Assembly (NCBI GenBank): GCA_020636405.1
Contig: JACJXW010000008.1
Span: forward strand, 124,001 to 188,000
DNA from: Lewinellaceae bacterium
GTDB lineage: Bacteria > Bacteroidota > Bacteroidia > Chitinophagales > Saprospiraceae
Direction of reading: 5' to 3'
DNA: 64,000 nt
The stretch's first letter is position 1. Each line of letters opens with the position of its first letter. This document shows, piece after piece, positions 1 through 9,388 of this stretch. Position numbers and translations under genes: made by a program. The notes under the pieces were generated by a model, which saw only the letters and a list, made by a program, of their open reading frames with translations, made no database searches and was not told where the DNA came from.

Positions 1-2
1 CT

Positions 3-2009
3 CCGGCCGCCATGGCCACTGTGAATGGCCTGCTGACCTGCATCCAAAACCAGGTTGCCCTCGATGGAACCGGCTCCGATGCGGGCAATAACCTTACGTT
101 CCTCTGGTCGGGGCCCGGGGTAGCAGGGGACAGCTCCCTCCCGGTGGCCGCCGCAACCGAACCGGGCCTGTATACCCTAACGGTGGCCAATACTCTTAAT
201 GGTTGTTCTGCTTTTGCTGCGGCCGAGGCCCGGCAGGATACGACCCCTCCCATGGCCTTTGCCGGGCCGGCACAGGAACTGACCTGCCTGGAACCGTTAG
301 TTACCCTTCAGGGGGGGGCTTCTTCCCCAGGTGCAACCTTTCTGTGGAGTGGCCCGGGGATAAACCTTTTCAACGAAACCATACCTGGCCCAACCGTTGG
401 ACAACCCGGGTTATACGGCCTGGTGGTTGTCGATACGGCTAACGGCTGCTCCTCTGCACCTGCAATGGTGAGTGTGGCTGATAATCGCGCCTTACCCCTG
501 GCGGAGGCAGGGGCAGGGGGTAACCTGGATTGCCGCACCCCGACGGCCTTGCTCGATGGCTCCAATTCAGCCCAGGGTGACACCATCTTCTACCAGTGGT
601 ACTTTAACGGGCAGGCGATGGACGGGGCAACCACGGCACAGTGGGAAGTGGATGCCGCCGGTGAATACATCATTGAAGTCCGCAACAGCAGCACAGGTTG
701 CAGCAATACGGATACCGTCACGGTAGGCGAAAATACGGACGCTCCGGCAGTGCGGGCCGAAGGAGCAACAACACTAAACTGTTACCAGCCTGTTGTATCA
801 TTGACAGAAACGGCTTCCGCCGGCCTTCCCAACCACTCCCTGGAGTGGTTGACTTTCGGTGGCAACATCGTTTCCGCCAATACCAATGGCCCCGCAGTGG
901 AGGTGGATGCCGCGGGCCTGTATATCGTCATTGTCCGGAACCTTGAAAATGGCTGTGAGCAATCAGATACCGTGCGGGTGGAAGAAGACCGGGAGCAACC
1001 GGATCTTAGCCTGGAAGAAAGTTACCGGCTGGATTGCCGAGAGGGGAGCGTAACGATCGCCCCCTTGTTTTCAGGGAGCGCAGGCGAGTTGGAATTCGAG
1101 TGGTCGGGGCCCGGTTTTGCCGCCGATGCGGTAACAGTAGGGGTTTCTCAGCCGGGAACATACACCCTGGTAGCTACTTTGTTGAGGACGGGTTGCCAGG
1201 CTACGGCCAGTACGATGGTTTTGGGAAGTGTGGGAGTGGATCAGGTAGATGTCGAAGTGTCCTCCCCGGATTGTCCGGGAGAGGCAAATGGATTCATCCA
1301 GGTGGGTACGGTGAGCGGAGGTGTTCCGCCCTTCCTGTTCGCGCTGGACGGTGGCCCATTCATGGCAGAGCCAAGCCTGGGCCCTTTAGCCCCGGGAAAT
1401 TATTTATTGATAGTGCAGGATGCGGAAGGTTGTGAACTCGAGCAAATGGTTACCATTCCGGAAGCGGAGCCTTTTTCGGTCAGCCTCGGAGAAGATATTG
1501 AGCTCGTTGCCGGTGACAGTGTTCAGTTGGCCGTTCAACCTTCGGGGGCAGTTCGGGTTTACACCTGGCTGAGCCCGGATGAAAGCTCCATCAGCTGCCG
1601 GGATTGCCCGGCGCCGGTCGTTGCGCCGACATTGACGACGGTGTATACTTTAGTCGCAGAATCGGAAGAAGGATGCCGGGCGGAGGACGCCATTCTGGTG
1701 CGGGTAATCCGTCGGGATGAGGTCTACACCCCCAATGCTTTTTCTCCAAATGGCGATGGAAAGAACGATTATTTCACACTCTATACCCGCCACGAGACAG
1801 TTCTGATCCGAAAACTGGAGGTATTTGATCGCTGGGGAAACCTATTGTTTGAGGCGGAAAATATTCCGGGGAGTGTGCCGGAATTGGGTTGGGACGGGAA
1901 GTTTAGGGGTAATGAGATGGATGGAGGCCTATACCTTTTCTGGGCAGATCTGGCCCTGCCGGACGGCCGGACGAAACTGGTGAGTGGGGAAGTGATGCTT
2001 ATGAGGTGA
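3..2009 (+). CDS. Large surface adhesin, C-terminal part (type IX secretion, CHU_C domain); 5' end outside window
   Basis: The frame is already open at the window edge, so only the C-terminal 668 or so residues are visible; the ATG at 12 lies inside a repeat and is not the start. The sequence shows repeated Ig-like modules of about 85-95 residues, each with a pattern close to NLDCRTP at the start and GLYTLTV or YIIEVRN near the end. A SprB-like module follows (about residues 410-485, GGVPPFLFALDGG and APGNYLLIVQDAEGC). The C-terminus is a gliding-motility-associated CHU_C domain (about residues 575-665: TPNAFSPNGDGKNDYF, FDRWGNLLF, GWDGKFRG). In Bacteroidota this domain is the type B signal for type IX secretion, so the protein is expected at the cell surface or outside. 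Ligand unknown. The module count upstream cannot be seen. Confidence 0.9.
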   Translation, partial: PAAMATVNGLLTCIQNQVALDGTGSDAGNNLTFLWSGPGVAGDSSLPVAAATEPGLYTLTVANTLNGCSAFAAAEARQDTTPPMAFAGPAQELTCLEPLVTLQGGASSPGATFLWSGPGINLFNETIPGPTVGQPGLYGLVVVDTANGCSSAPAMVSVADNRALPLAEAGAGGNLDCRTPTALLDGSNSAQGDTIFYQWYFNGQAMDGATTAQWEVDAAGEYIIEVRNSSTGCSNTDTVTVGENTDAPAVRAEGATTLNCYQPVVSLTETASAGLPNHSLEWLTFGGNIVSANTNGPAVEVDAAGLYIVIVRNLENGCEQSDTVRVEEDREQPDLSLEESYRLDCREGSVTIAPLFSGSAGELEFEWSGPGFAADAVTVGVSQPGTYTLVATLLRTGCQATASTMVLGSVGVDQVDVEVSSPDCPGEANGFIQVGTVSGGVPPFLFALDGGPFMAEPSLGPLAPGNYLLIVQDAEGCELEQMVTIPEAEPFSVSLGEDIELVAGDSVQLAVQPSGAVRVYTWLSPDESSISCRDCPAPVVAPTLTTVYTLVAESEEGCRAEDAILVRVIRRDEVYTPNAFSPNGDGKNDYFTLYTRHETVLIRKLEVFDRWGNLLFEAENIPGSVPELGWDGKFRGNEMDGGLYLFWADLALPDGRTKLVSGEVMLMR

Positions 2010-2266
2010 GCAGAGGGGCTGGTATCCGGATGGGGGTGGCCTGCTAATTATCCTGCCGGGGACAAGGAGGGAAAAAGAATAGATAAAATTATTATTTTAG
2101 CAAAATCAAAAGGATTTTTGCAAAAAGTCCATAATTGACGGCCTTCTATTCTTGTTTTCTGCCCGGCTTTTAGTTCTCAAACTGTAAACAGACAAAAGAA
2201 CATGTTGCCATGCGAATGGGGCAGCATAGCGAATAATTATGCTAAATAACAAATCATTGCTAGATC

Positions 2267-3760
2267 ATGAAAAGAAACGGTTTACTCTATCTGCTTTTCT
2301 TTCTCGGCCTTTCTATGGCCGCGAATGCGCAATCCTTCTTTTTAAGGAGCAGTGCCTCTGCCTGTGATTTCGGAAATACCAATGCTTCCTGCCAGTTGAC
2401 CGACCCGGACGGGGATGGCGTCTATGAACTGGCCTACGACTTCGGGGCATCGCCGATCGGCCGGCAGGAGTTTAAGATCTACCGGAGCGATAACGACACC
2501 TGGTATCCTCCTTTTGCCAACTCCTGGTTTCGCCATACCGGTGGTTCGGTGATCTTTCGGATCAATACGGCCGACTTTAAGGTGGAAGCTATTGATGGCC
2601 TTTCCGAACCCCTGTGCGCGCCGGGAGAATGGAACGGCTTTAACCCCTCTTCCGCTCCGATGGTAAATACCGGTGGAACGAACTGGTGCTATACCGTTCC
2701 CACGGCAGGCACTTACGCCTGGAAGCCTACTGTTTGCGGAGGTTTTGATTCCTGGGAGCCGGGCAACGGAGAGCGCAATGTCAACTCTCTCAACTGGAGC
2801 ATAACCACCACTTCCGATAACGAACAATTTTGCGTAACCTACAACCCGGCCAATGGTCGGGTAACTTATGCCAACCCACCCACCGGGATCTACCTGCGCG
2901 GCAGCCAGGGTTTCCCCTGCGACTTTGGCAATACGAACCCCTCTTGTCAACTGGAGGACCCGGATGGGGACGGGGTATTCGAACTTACTTATGATTTCGG
3001 CCCTTCACCTATCGGCCGCCAGGAATTCAAGATCTACAATGCCAATACCGATACCTGGTATCCGGGAGGGCCCAACGCCTGGTACAACCACCAGGGGGGG
3101 GAAGTAACGTTCCGGTGGGACTCCAATACGGGAGAGGTTGAGGCTGTGGAAGATGGTTCCAATCCCACCTTATGTGCTCCCGGCCAGTTTTCCAACTGGG
3201 ATCCCAATACCCCTATGTCTCCCATGGGCAATGGGATATGGTGTTTCAATGTAGATGTAGCCGGTACTTATGATTGGAAACCGGTGGTTTGCGGCGGGTT
3301 CGACTCCTGGCAGCCCAACAACGGGGAGCGCAGTGTCAACTCCGGCAACTGGCAGGTTACCACCAGCGCCAACAACGAGCAGATCTGTGTGGTATACGAT
3401 AGCGCCACCGGCCGGGTCAGCCCGACGGCCGTGCCTTCCAACATCCCCACCATGTCCGAATGGGGCGTTATGATCCTGGCTCTGCTGATGCTCATTTTCG
3501 GAGCGTTGGTAGTCCGCCAGCGGAAGCTCGTTCTGGCCGGTACGCAGAGCAGCACTTCCTCCTGGCGCAACCTTCCGTTCGATAAGGCGTTTTTCCCGAA
3601 AGCCCTGTTATTCATCGGGCTGGCGGTTGTGGCTGCTTTTGCAGTTGCCATAGCCTTCTTCGGTTATGAGATGACCAGCGCCGACCTGCCGGGTAGCCTT
3701 TTGGCGGCGCCGCTTCTTGCCTATCTGGTAACGTTGCTGCGGGAAGAACAGCAGCAGTAG
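2267..3760 (+). CDS. Secreted two-repeat protein with IPTL-CTERM sorting signal and long hydrophobic tail
   Basis: A 497-residue protein with a clear signal peptide (MKRNGLLYLLFFLGLSMAANAQ). Two tandem modules of about 185 residues follow (roughly 23-205 and 206-390). Each starts FLR or YLRGS, then CDFGN, DPDGDGV(Y/F)EL, SPIGRQEFKIY, and ends with VCGGFDSW and GERNVNS or GERSVNS. The modules look like small beta-sandwich carbohydrate-binding domains, but I cannot name the family. At about residue 395 is an IPTL-CTERM motif (NIPTMSEWGVMILALLML) with a following RQRK. These motifs are thought to mark proteins for processing and anchoring. Oddly the protein continues about 75 residues further with two more hydrophobic stretches instead of ending after the basic cluster. 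A strong terminator follows at 3786-3836. Confidence 0.85.
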   Translation: MKRNGLLYLLFFLGLSMAANAQSFFLRSSASACDFGNTNASCQLTDPDGDGVYELAYDFGASPIGRQEFKIYRSDNDTWYPPFANSWFRHTGGSVIFRINTADFKVEAIDGLSEPLCAPGEWNGFNPSSAPMVNTGGTNWCYTVPTAGTYAWKPTVCGGFDSWEPGNGERNVNSLNWSITTTSDNEQFCVTYNPANGRVTYANPPTGIYLRGSQGFPCDFGNTNPSCQLEDPDGDGVFELTYDFGPSPIGRQEFKIYNANTDTWYPGGPNAWYNHQGGEVTFRWDSNTGEVEAVEDGSNPTLCAPGQFSNWDPNTPMSPMGNGIWCFNVDVAGTYDWKPVVCGGFDSWQPNNGERSVNSGNWQVTTSANNEQICVVYDSATGRVSPTAVPSNIPTMSEWGVMILALLMLIFGALVVRQRKLVLAGTQSSTSSWRNLPFDKAFFPKALLFIGLAVVAAFAVAIAFFGYEMTSADLPGSLLAAPLLAYLVTLLREEQQQ

Positions 3761-3785
3761 CATTGCGGAATACATCGTAAACAAA

Positions 3786-3836
3786 TAAAAAAAGTGGCTG
3801 GACACTGAAAAGTTCCAGCCACTTTTTTGTTTTTTT
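3786..3836 (+). terminator. Rho-independent terminator
   Basis: An 11-bp perfect stem, 3792-3802 against 3814-3824 (aagtggctgga / tccagccactt), flanked by an A-run and followed by T-runs at 3823-3836. It closes the IPTL-CTERM gene and separates it from the cyclase gene. Confidence 0.9.
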
Positions 3837-3878
3837 ACTACACACAGGATGAATCTGGTGCGTCCAAAATTCAACTGA

Positions 3879-5228
3879 ATGGAACAAAAAGAACGCCGGC
3901 TGGCAGCCATCATGTTTACTGATATCGTGGGTTATTCTTCCATGATGCAAAAGAATGAGGAGCTCGCCAACCGCATGAGAGTGAGGCACCGCGAGGTATT
4001 CCAGCGGTTACACGAGCGCTTCGGCGGAGAGATCCTTCAATACTTTGGCGATGGCACCCTGAGCATATTTCCCAGCGCTGCCGCTGCAGTAGAATGTGGT
4101 GTGGCCCTGCAGCAGGCTTTGAAAAAGGATCCTCCGGTGCCGATCCGCATCGGCATTCATACCGGAGATATTACCTTCAGCGAAGAGGAAGCCTATGGGG
4201 ATGGTGTGAATGTGGCCGCCCGTATCGAATCGCTCTGTGTACCGGGAGGGGTCTTCATTTCCAGCAAAGTGTACGATGATGTCAAAAACCATTCCCGGCT
4301 GAGGGCCAAGCCGTTGGGGGCCTTTCAGCTCAAAAACATCCACGAAGACGTTTCCGTATACGCCATATCGAACGAAGGAATTACAGTACCGGAGTACGAA
4401 TGGCAAACTCCGGGGCAAAAAAAAGCGCCGGTTCGGGCCAGAAAGGGCGGCAGGAAGAAAAAATGGGTGGCAGCTCTGCTCGCCCTTTTATTCGGCATTT
4501 TCGGTGCGCACCGTTTTTATCTGGAACAACGCAACCTGGGTTTCCTGCACCTGGGGTTCTTCTTTCTTGCCGCTTTTATCATTCCGGGCCTGGATGAATT
4601 GCTGGGTATACCGGCCATCATTGGATTCATTGACTTTATTGCCTTTCTAACCATGCCTAAGGCTACCTTTGACGACAAATACAACAAGGCCGCCGTAGAA
4701 GAGACAAAGGCTGCCCTGGAACAACAGGAGGCTCAGGCGCGCCATCCTAAACAAATCTTAAAGGAACAATTCGAACAGTACCGGCAAAAGGGAGAAGAGG
4801 CCTACCGGGATTACGACTATGAGGGCGCCATTGAGTATCTGATAAAAGCCATTGAGATCAAGTACGACGATCCGGAGGCGCACTTCCTGTTGGCCTGTTG
4901 TTATTCCGTTAATGAAGAGGTGGAGAAAGCGCTGTCTCATTTGGATGTAGCCGTAGCTTTCGGGTTGGATGATTCCGAACGGATACGATCCCACGGCGAC
5001 CTGTCCTTCTTGCGCGTTCAGCCTGCCTTCCAGGCTTTTCAGCAGAACGGTTTCCGCCTGGTCAAAGAACTTCCTCCTGCCGGCAGCGAATGGCTGGATC
5101 CGGACGATTCCGGCGAGGCCGGCCTGCTGGAACAACTCAACCAACTACAAAGATTATGGCAGTCCGGCGAATTGTCGGATAAAGAGTACCAGTTGCGGCA
5201 GGAAGAATTGAAGTCCGGAAAAGATTGA
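3879..5228 (+). CDS. Class III nucleotidyl cyclase-TM2-TPR-SHOCT-like protein
   Basis: 449 residues. The N-terminal 1-165 is a class III adenylate/guanylate cyclase catalytic domain: metal ligands D15 (MFTDIVGYS) and D58 (YFGDG), and transition-state residues N111 and R115 (GVNVAARIE). The usual purine-selecting lysine four residues before D58 is a glutamine (Q54), so substrate choice is uncertain. A basic linker leads to a TM2 domain with two membrane helices (about 193-262: GIFGAHRFYL). A TPR-like segment follows (about 290-395: AYRDYDYEGAIEYLIKAIE), then a short SHOCT-like tail (about 415-449: LWQSGELSDKEYQLRQEEL). The cyclase domain should be cytoplasmic, with the TPR part as an input or partner domain. 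Transcribed alone, with a terminator upstream. Confidence 0.85.
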   Translation: MEQKERRLAAIMFTDIVGYSSMMQKNEELANRMRVRHREVFQRLHERFGGEILQYFGDGTLSIFPSAAAAVECGVALQQALKKDPPVPIRIGIHTGDITFSEEEAYGDGVNVAARIESLCVPGGVFISSKVYDDVKNHSRLRAKPLGAFQLKNIHEDVSVYAISNEGITVPEYEWQTPGQKKAPVRARKGGRKKKWVAALLALLFGIFGAHRFYLEQRNLGFLHLGFFFLAAFIIPGLDELLGIPAIIGFIDFIAFLTMPKATFDDKYNKAAVEETKAALEQQEAQARHPKQILKEQFEQYRQKGEEAYRDYDYEGAIEYLIKAIEIKYDDPEAHFLLACCYSVNEEVEKALSHLDVAVAFGLDDSERIRSHGDLSFLRVQPAFQAFQQNGFRLVKELPPAGSEWLDPDDSGEAGLLEQLNQLQRLWQSGELSDKEYQLRQEELKSGKD

Positions 5229-5234
5229 CCGTTC

Positions 5235-6044
5235 CTACCTGGAACTATACAGAACCGGATTAAGCGGCGTATCGATCACTTCACCCACCCGGGCTTCCGG
5301 GCACCATGTATCCCAATCGGCCTGTTGGTTCTTGTTTTCCGGTGCTTTCAGGTGCATATTCTCATCCATGTAGATGATGGTCATTACCTGTCGCATTTGA
5401 TCGGTGGTATTGGCGCCGGCACGGTGGAAGAGCCAGCCGGAGTGGAAGCTGGCTTCGCCGAGTTCGAAGGGTTCGACGACGTGCTGGTAATCCGCTTCCC
5501 GGAGCAGCTGTTCGATCTGCTTTTCACTTTCATCGCTGATCTTCAGGCTGCGGCCATTGTTGAGCCGGTGGCTCCGGGCGCTGAACTCCAGGGGGCCCAT
5601 GGACAAGGGTGTTTCCTGCAGGGGTATCCACACGGTAGTGGTGCGGTCATTCGACAAGGGCCAGTAGTACTGGTCGGCATGCCAGGGCGTAAACCCTCCG
5701 CCCGGCTCCTTGAACAGCGCCTGGTCGTGGTAGAGGCGCACCCCGCCTACCCCCATGAGCTCCGCAGCGATACGAGCCAGGCGCCGGCTGAACACCAGGC
5801 GTTTGATCTCTTCGCTTTCCAGCCACAAATTCATGACCTGCAGGAAGGCCTTGCTGTAGGTATCGCGCTCTTCCATGGGCAGGTGCATGGTGTTTAAGGC
5901 TTTGACCTTTTCGCGGATCACCTTGCTGTAGTAGTTCAATACTTCCGGTGGCAGTACCTGTTTGAGCTTGATGTAGCGGTTTTCCTGGTAGAACGCGAGC
6001 TGATCAGGCGTTAGGGGGTAGGGTTCGTCTAAAATTTCCAGCAT
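5235..6044 (-). CDS. Phytanoyl-CoA dioxygenase (PhyH) family protein
   Basis: 269 residues, a normal length for the family of non-haem Fe(II)/2-oxoglutarate oxygenases. The facial triad is visible: H122-x-D124 (TPWHADQYYW) and distal H207 (GWLFHRAGANTT), with R218 as the likely 2-oxoglutarate-binding arginine. No signal peptide, so cytoplasmic. Substrate cannot be read from sequence; relatives hydroxylate fatty acyl-CoA, ectoine or small metabolites, and no ectoine genes are nearby. It ends 6 nt from the convergent cyclase gene. About 460 nt upstream has no gene. Confidence 0.85.
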   Translation of the reverse strand: MLEILDEPYPLTPDQLAFYQENRYIKLKQVLPPEVLNYYSKVIREKVKALNTMHLPMEERDTYSKAFLQVMNLWLESEEIKRLVFSRRLARIAAELMGVGGVRLYHDQALFKEPGGGFTPWHADQYYWPLSNDRTTTVWIPLQETPLSMGPLEFSARSHRLNNGRSLKISDESEKQIEQLLREADYQHVVEPFELGEASFHSGWLFHRAGANTTDQMRQVMTIIYMDENMHLKAPENKNQQADWDTWCPEARVGEVIDTPLNPVLYSSR

Positions 6045-6083
6045 AGCAGTTGTTGCGCTTATGGTGCTTTTTTAAAAAACAGG

Positions 6084-6237
6084 GTAACTATCAGCATTTC
6101 GCTTTTAGCGGTTCGCTATTCGCAGCACTATGCCCCTAATTGCAGGAATCCAAGCTCAAGAAACCAGTTCTTTGCCTTAAATCCGGGTTTTGAGGCAGCG
6201 TTTAGCGAACGGCGAATTGCGAACAGCGAATAGTTAC
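6084..6237. repeat. Imperfect long inverted repeat in a gene-free stretch (6045-6504)
   Basis: Two arms of about 38 nt, roughly 6084-6122 and 6199-6237, begin gtaactat and end atagttac and contain several ttcgct/agcgaa words. They could fold into an imperfect hairpin with a loop of about 76 nt. The rest of 6045-6504 shows no coding signal. It may be a small intergenic repetitive element or only low-complexity drift. Confidence 0.4.
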
Positions 6238-6504
6238 AAAATAGGTACATGGATGCAAATAGTGAAACGGAAAACCGGGGTTGAGCCCTTAATATTCACT
6301 AATTCACTCATTCCGCCCATATACCTACGCTGGCGTAAAGATACTTCTGGATAGAATGGTACCCCACTTCAACCGCACCTTTTTTTTATAAGAAGAGGAT
6401 ACCGCCACGGGCATATCGGAAAAAGGTTTGGGAAGCAGCTATAGCCACTTCCCGGTGGGGATCTCCGTCGACTTGACAAGCCTGGCCCGGTTTGAGAAGA
6501 AAGA

Positions 6505-8649
6505 CTATAGTAAGATGCGGGCATCCACTACCACTATCCCGTTTTTCTGGGCAAATACCGGGTTGAGGTCTATTTCCTGGATTTCGGGAAAGTCTGTCAC
6601 CAGCTGTGACAACCGGAGCAAACCCTCTACGATGGCCTCCATATCGGCGGCAGGAATATCGCGGAAGCCTTTCAGTAATTTGTAGGCTTTCACCTCCTGG
6701 ATCATCTCCTGCGCATCTTCACGGGTGATTGGTGCAAGTCGAAAAGAAACATCCTTTATTATCTCCACATATTTTCCACCCAGGCCAAACATGATCAAGT
6801 GGCCCTGGTGCTCATTGTACCGTACCCCGAATATCAATTCCGCTCCTTCGGTGACCAGTTCCTGCACGAATACTCCTTCTATATGAGCGCCTGGTTTTTT
6901 ATTTGTAACCTGGGTTATGATCCTGTCGTAGGAATTGGCAAGTTCCTCCTCATTGTCAATATCGAGTATCACACCTCCGGCGTCGGATTTATGGATGATA
7001 TCGGGGGAGACCACGCTTATTGCCAGCGGGAAACCAATTTCCGCACCTGCCTCCAATGCTTTTTCTTTGTTTGATGCAAAGCGATGGCGGGCTGTACCGA
7101 TCCCATAGCTCTCCAGTATGCGATAACTTTCCGGGCCTTTGAGGAAGGCGGATCGGGCATTGCGAAGTTCTTCTTCCACTGCCTTTTTCCCTACTTTAAA
7201 AGTAACGATTTCCCCCTGTTGGCGCTTACTTAGCTGAGTAAAGCGTATGGCAGTCGTGCAGGCCTGCACTGCATTCTCGACGAAGGGGTAATTCGGGACT
7301 TTCTTCTGTCGCAGGATGTGTTCGGCCTTTTCCATTACCGACACCTCAAAGGAGGCGAAGGAGGCTGCTACGGTGATGCCCTTTTTGCGGGCTGTATCTG
7401 CCAGACGGGCCACGGTGCCGGCGATCACTTCCATGTCCGTCATCATTTGCGGGGTACATATGATGAGAAGAACGTCGGCCTCTCCGGAGTGGAGGATGGT
7501 TTCCAAAGCGTGTTCATAGCGGCCGACCCCGGCATCACCCACCAGGTCGACAGGGTTGCGGACGCTAACCGTTTCCGGCAGTTTTCGCATCAGTTCTTTC
7601 TTCAATTCTTCAGACAATTCGGGAACCTGGGCGCCCAGCCGCTCCGCTTCATCGGCGGCGATGATGGCCGGCCCGCCGGCATTGGTCACAATTACCATGC
7701 GGCTACCTTTAGGTATGGGTTGTTCGGACAGGCAAAGCGCCTGGCTGAACAATTCTTCAATACTCCCTACCCGGATGATCCCGGCCTGACGGAATAAAAA
7801 GTCGAGTACGTCATCGCGTTGAGAGAGCGCTCCGGTATGTGAAGCTACCGCTCTTTTTCCGCTTTTGCTCCTGCCGGATTTGATGGCCAGGATAGGCTTG
7901 GCATTTTTTCCCCTTGTAAGGAGGGAAGCCGTGTTGATAAAAGCCCTTGGATCAACCAGGTCTTCCAGATACGCCAGAATGACTTCCGTGGAGCCGTCCT
8001 GGGCAAGCAGGCCCAGCATATGGTTCTCATTGAGCATGGCCTTGTTGCCCAGAGAGATAAACTTGGAAAAACCAATGCCATTCTCGGCTGCGAACTCCAG
8101 CCCGTAAACGCCAACAGCGCCACTCTGAGAAAGGAAAGAAACATTGCCTCGTTCGGCCTTGCGGCGGGCGAAGGTGGCGTTCATCTGCACATCCGGGGCT
8201 GCGTTGATGATACCGAGGCAATTGGGCCCCAGAAAAGTGATCCCATGCCTGAGGGCAATCGCGATGATCTCCTTCTCCAATGCTTTTCCCTTTCCTCCAA
8301 TTTCTTTAAAGCCAGCAGTGATAATAACGGCGGCTTTGATGTGTTTTTCTCCACACTCTTCCAATACCTGAGGCACAATTTCCCGTGGCACGGCAATAAG
8401 GGCGAGGTGTACCTCCTCCCCGATATCCAGGACAGACTTGTAAGCCTTCAGCCCAAGGATGCTGTCTGCATTGGGGTTTACGGGATAGAGCCGCCCCTTG
8501 AAATTACCCAGCAATAGGTTTTTAAGCATGCCGAAGCTCACGCTGCTCTCGTCGCGCGAAGCGCCGATAATGGCAATGCTTTTTGGATTGAACAGTGCGG
8601 GAAGCAGGGTGGTGGTTTCGGTTTGTTGGACAGAGAGTAAGTCAGCCAT
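6505..8649 (-). CDS. ADP-forming acyl-CoA (acetyl-CoA) synthetase, fused alpha-beta subunits
   Basis: 714 residues, typical of the single-chain ACD enzymes that convert acyl-CoA, ADP and phosphate to acid, CoA and ATP. Order of domains: CoA-binding Rossmann domain (about 15-150, SIAIIGASRD), succinyl-CoA-ligase-like domains (about 160-460) with the phospho-histidine H271 in ASHTGALSQ, and a C-terminal ATP-grasp domain (about 490-714; GFPLAISVVSPDIIHKSDAG, DLNPVFA). All key parts look intact. Cytoplasmic. It probably makes ATP from acetyl-CoA or other acyl-CoAs and could also act in protein-degradation pathways. Monocistronic, divergent from the flavodoxin-like gene; 220 nt of AT-richer DNA between them should hold both promoters. 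Confidence 0.9.
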   Translation of the reverse strand: MADLLSVQQTETTTLLPALFNPKSIAIIGASRDESSVSFGMLKNLLLGNFKGRLYPVNPNADSILGLKAYKSVLDIGEEVHLALIAVPREIVPQVLEECGEKHIKAAVIITAGFKEIGGKGKALEKEIIAIALRHGITFLGPNCLGIINAAPDVQMNATFARRKAERGNVSFLSQSGAVGVYGLEFAAENGIGFSKFISLGNKAMLNENHMLGLLAQDGSTEVILAYLEDLVDPRAFINTASLLTRGKNAKPILAIKSGRSKSGKRAVASHTGALSQRDDVLDFLFRQAGIIRVGSIEELFSQALCLSEQPIPKGSRMVIVTNAGGPAIIAADEAERLGAQVPELSEELKKELMRKLPETVSVRNPVDLVGDAGVGRYEHALETILHSGEADVLLIICTPQMMTDMEVIAGTVARLADTARKKGITVAASFASFEVSVMEKAEHILRQKKVPNYPFVENAVQACTTAIRFTQLSKRQQGEIVTFKVGKKAVEEELRNARSAFLKGPESYRILESYGIGTARHRFASNKEKALEAGAEIGFPLAISVVSPDIIHKSDAGGVILDIDNEEELANSYDRIITQVTNKKPGAHIEGVFVQELVTEGAELIFGVRYNEHQGHLIMFGLGGKYVEIIKDVSFRLAPITREDAQEMIQEVKAYKLLKGFRDIPAADMEAIVEGLLRLSQLVTDFPEIQEIDLNPVFAQKNGIVVVDARILL

Positions 8650-8869
8650 TTTTAGTGGTTTTAAGAGAGATGGGTATATAATAAATAAACAGTCGAGAAG
8701 AAGGCAGGTTGTATGCTTCGCCTTTATATCAAGGCGGCGTTGGGAGTTCTGGATTATTTTCGGAAAGCCGGGCGAAATGCTATTGCCTGATCAAAATCAG
8801 CTCTGAGTCTGACAATTATCAGGGCATCCGATTGATCCTTCTAATACCTTAGGAAACAAAGCAATACTT

Positions 8870-9385
8870 ATGAAAGGGATCATTCTGTACCGCTCCCAGT
8901 ATGGCAGTACCGAGCAGTACGCCCGGTGGCTGGCAGAGGATATGAAATTGCCGTTCATGGAGCTGGAACAAGCTCGGGAACAAGACATTCGCCCGTACGG
9001 GTTCCTGATCATCGGCAGCAACATTAAAGTCGGGCACATCCAAGCCGCCGAGTGGATCAAAGAGCACTGGGATTGGCTGAAGGAGAAACGGCTGTTGCTT
9101 TTTTCCTGCTCAGGTTCCTATTCCGATGCGGAGGAACAGAAGAAAGTGCTGGAAAGCAGCCTGCCTCCGGAAATCAGCGGCTCTTTCCGGTATTTCCCGC
9201 TGCCCGGCCGGCTGAATAAGGACGAACTGACTTTCTGGGATCGCGTTATCGTATTCCTGGGCAGTAAAACCGTACCGGATGAAGCGGCCCGCAAACGGAT
9301 GAAACACGGGTTTGATTATGTGGATCACGAGCAACTTGGCCAGCTCAAAGAGGTGGTGAAAAGATTTAAACAGGTGGTGGTGTGA
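8870..9385 (+). CDS. Flavodoxin-domain protein
   Basis: 171 residues. The N-terminus KGIILYRSQYGSTEQYARWLA is the FMN phosphate-binding loop of the flavodoxin fold (S/T-x-Y-G-S-T pattern), and LLLFSCSGSYSDAEEQ lies where the second flavin loop is expected. Similar short proteins include HemG-type menaquinone-dependent protoporphyrinogen oxidases, but I cannot assign the substrate. No signal peptide or membrane helix. It ends 3 nt from the convergent methyltransferase gene. Confidence 0.75.
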   Translation: MKGIILYRSQYGSTEQYARWLAEDMKLPFMELEQAREQDIRPYGFLIIGSNIKVGHIQAAEWIKEHWDWLKEKRLLLFSCSGSYSDAEEQKKVLESSLPPEISGSFRYFPLPGRLNKDELTFWDRVIVFLGSKTVPDEAARKRMKHGFDYVDHEQLGQLKEVVKRFKQVVV

Positions 9386-9388
9386 GCA

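Noticed and set aside
5325..5897. 190-codon plus-strand frame inside the PhyH gene
   Set aside because: Antisense shadow of a gene with a full set of family motifs.
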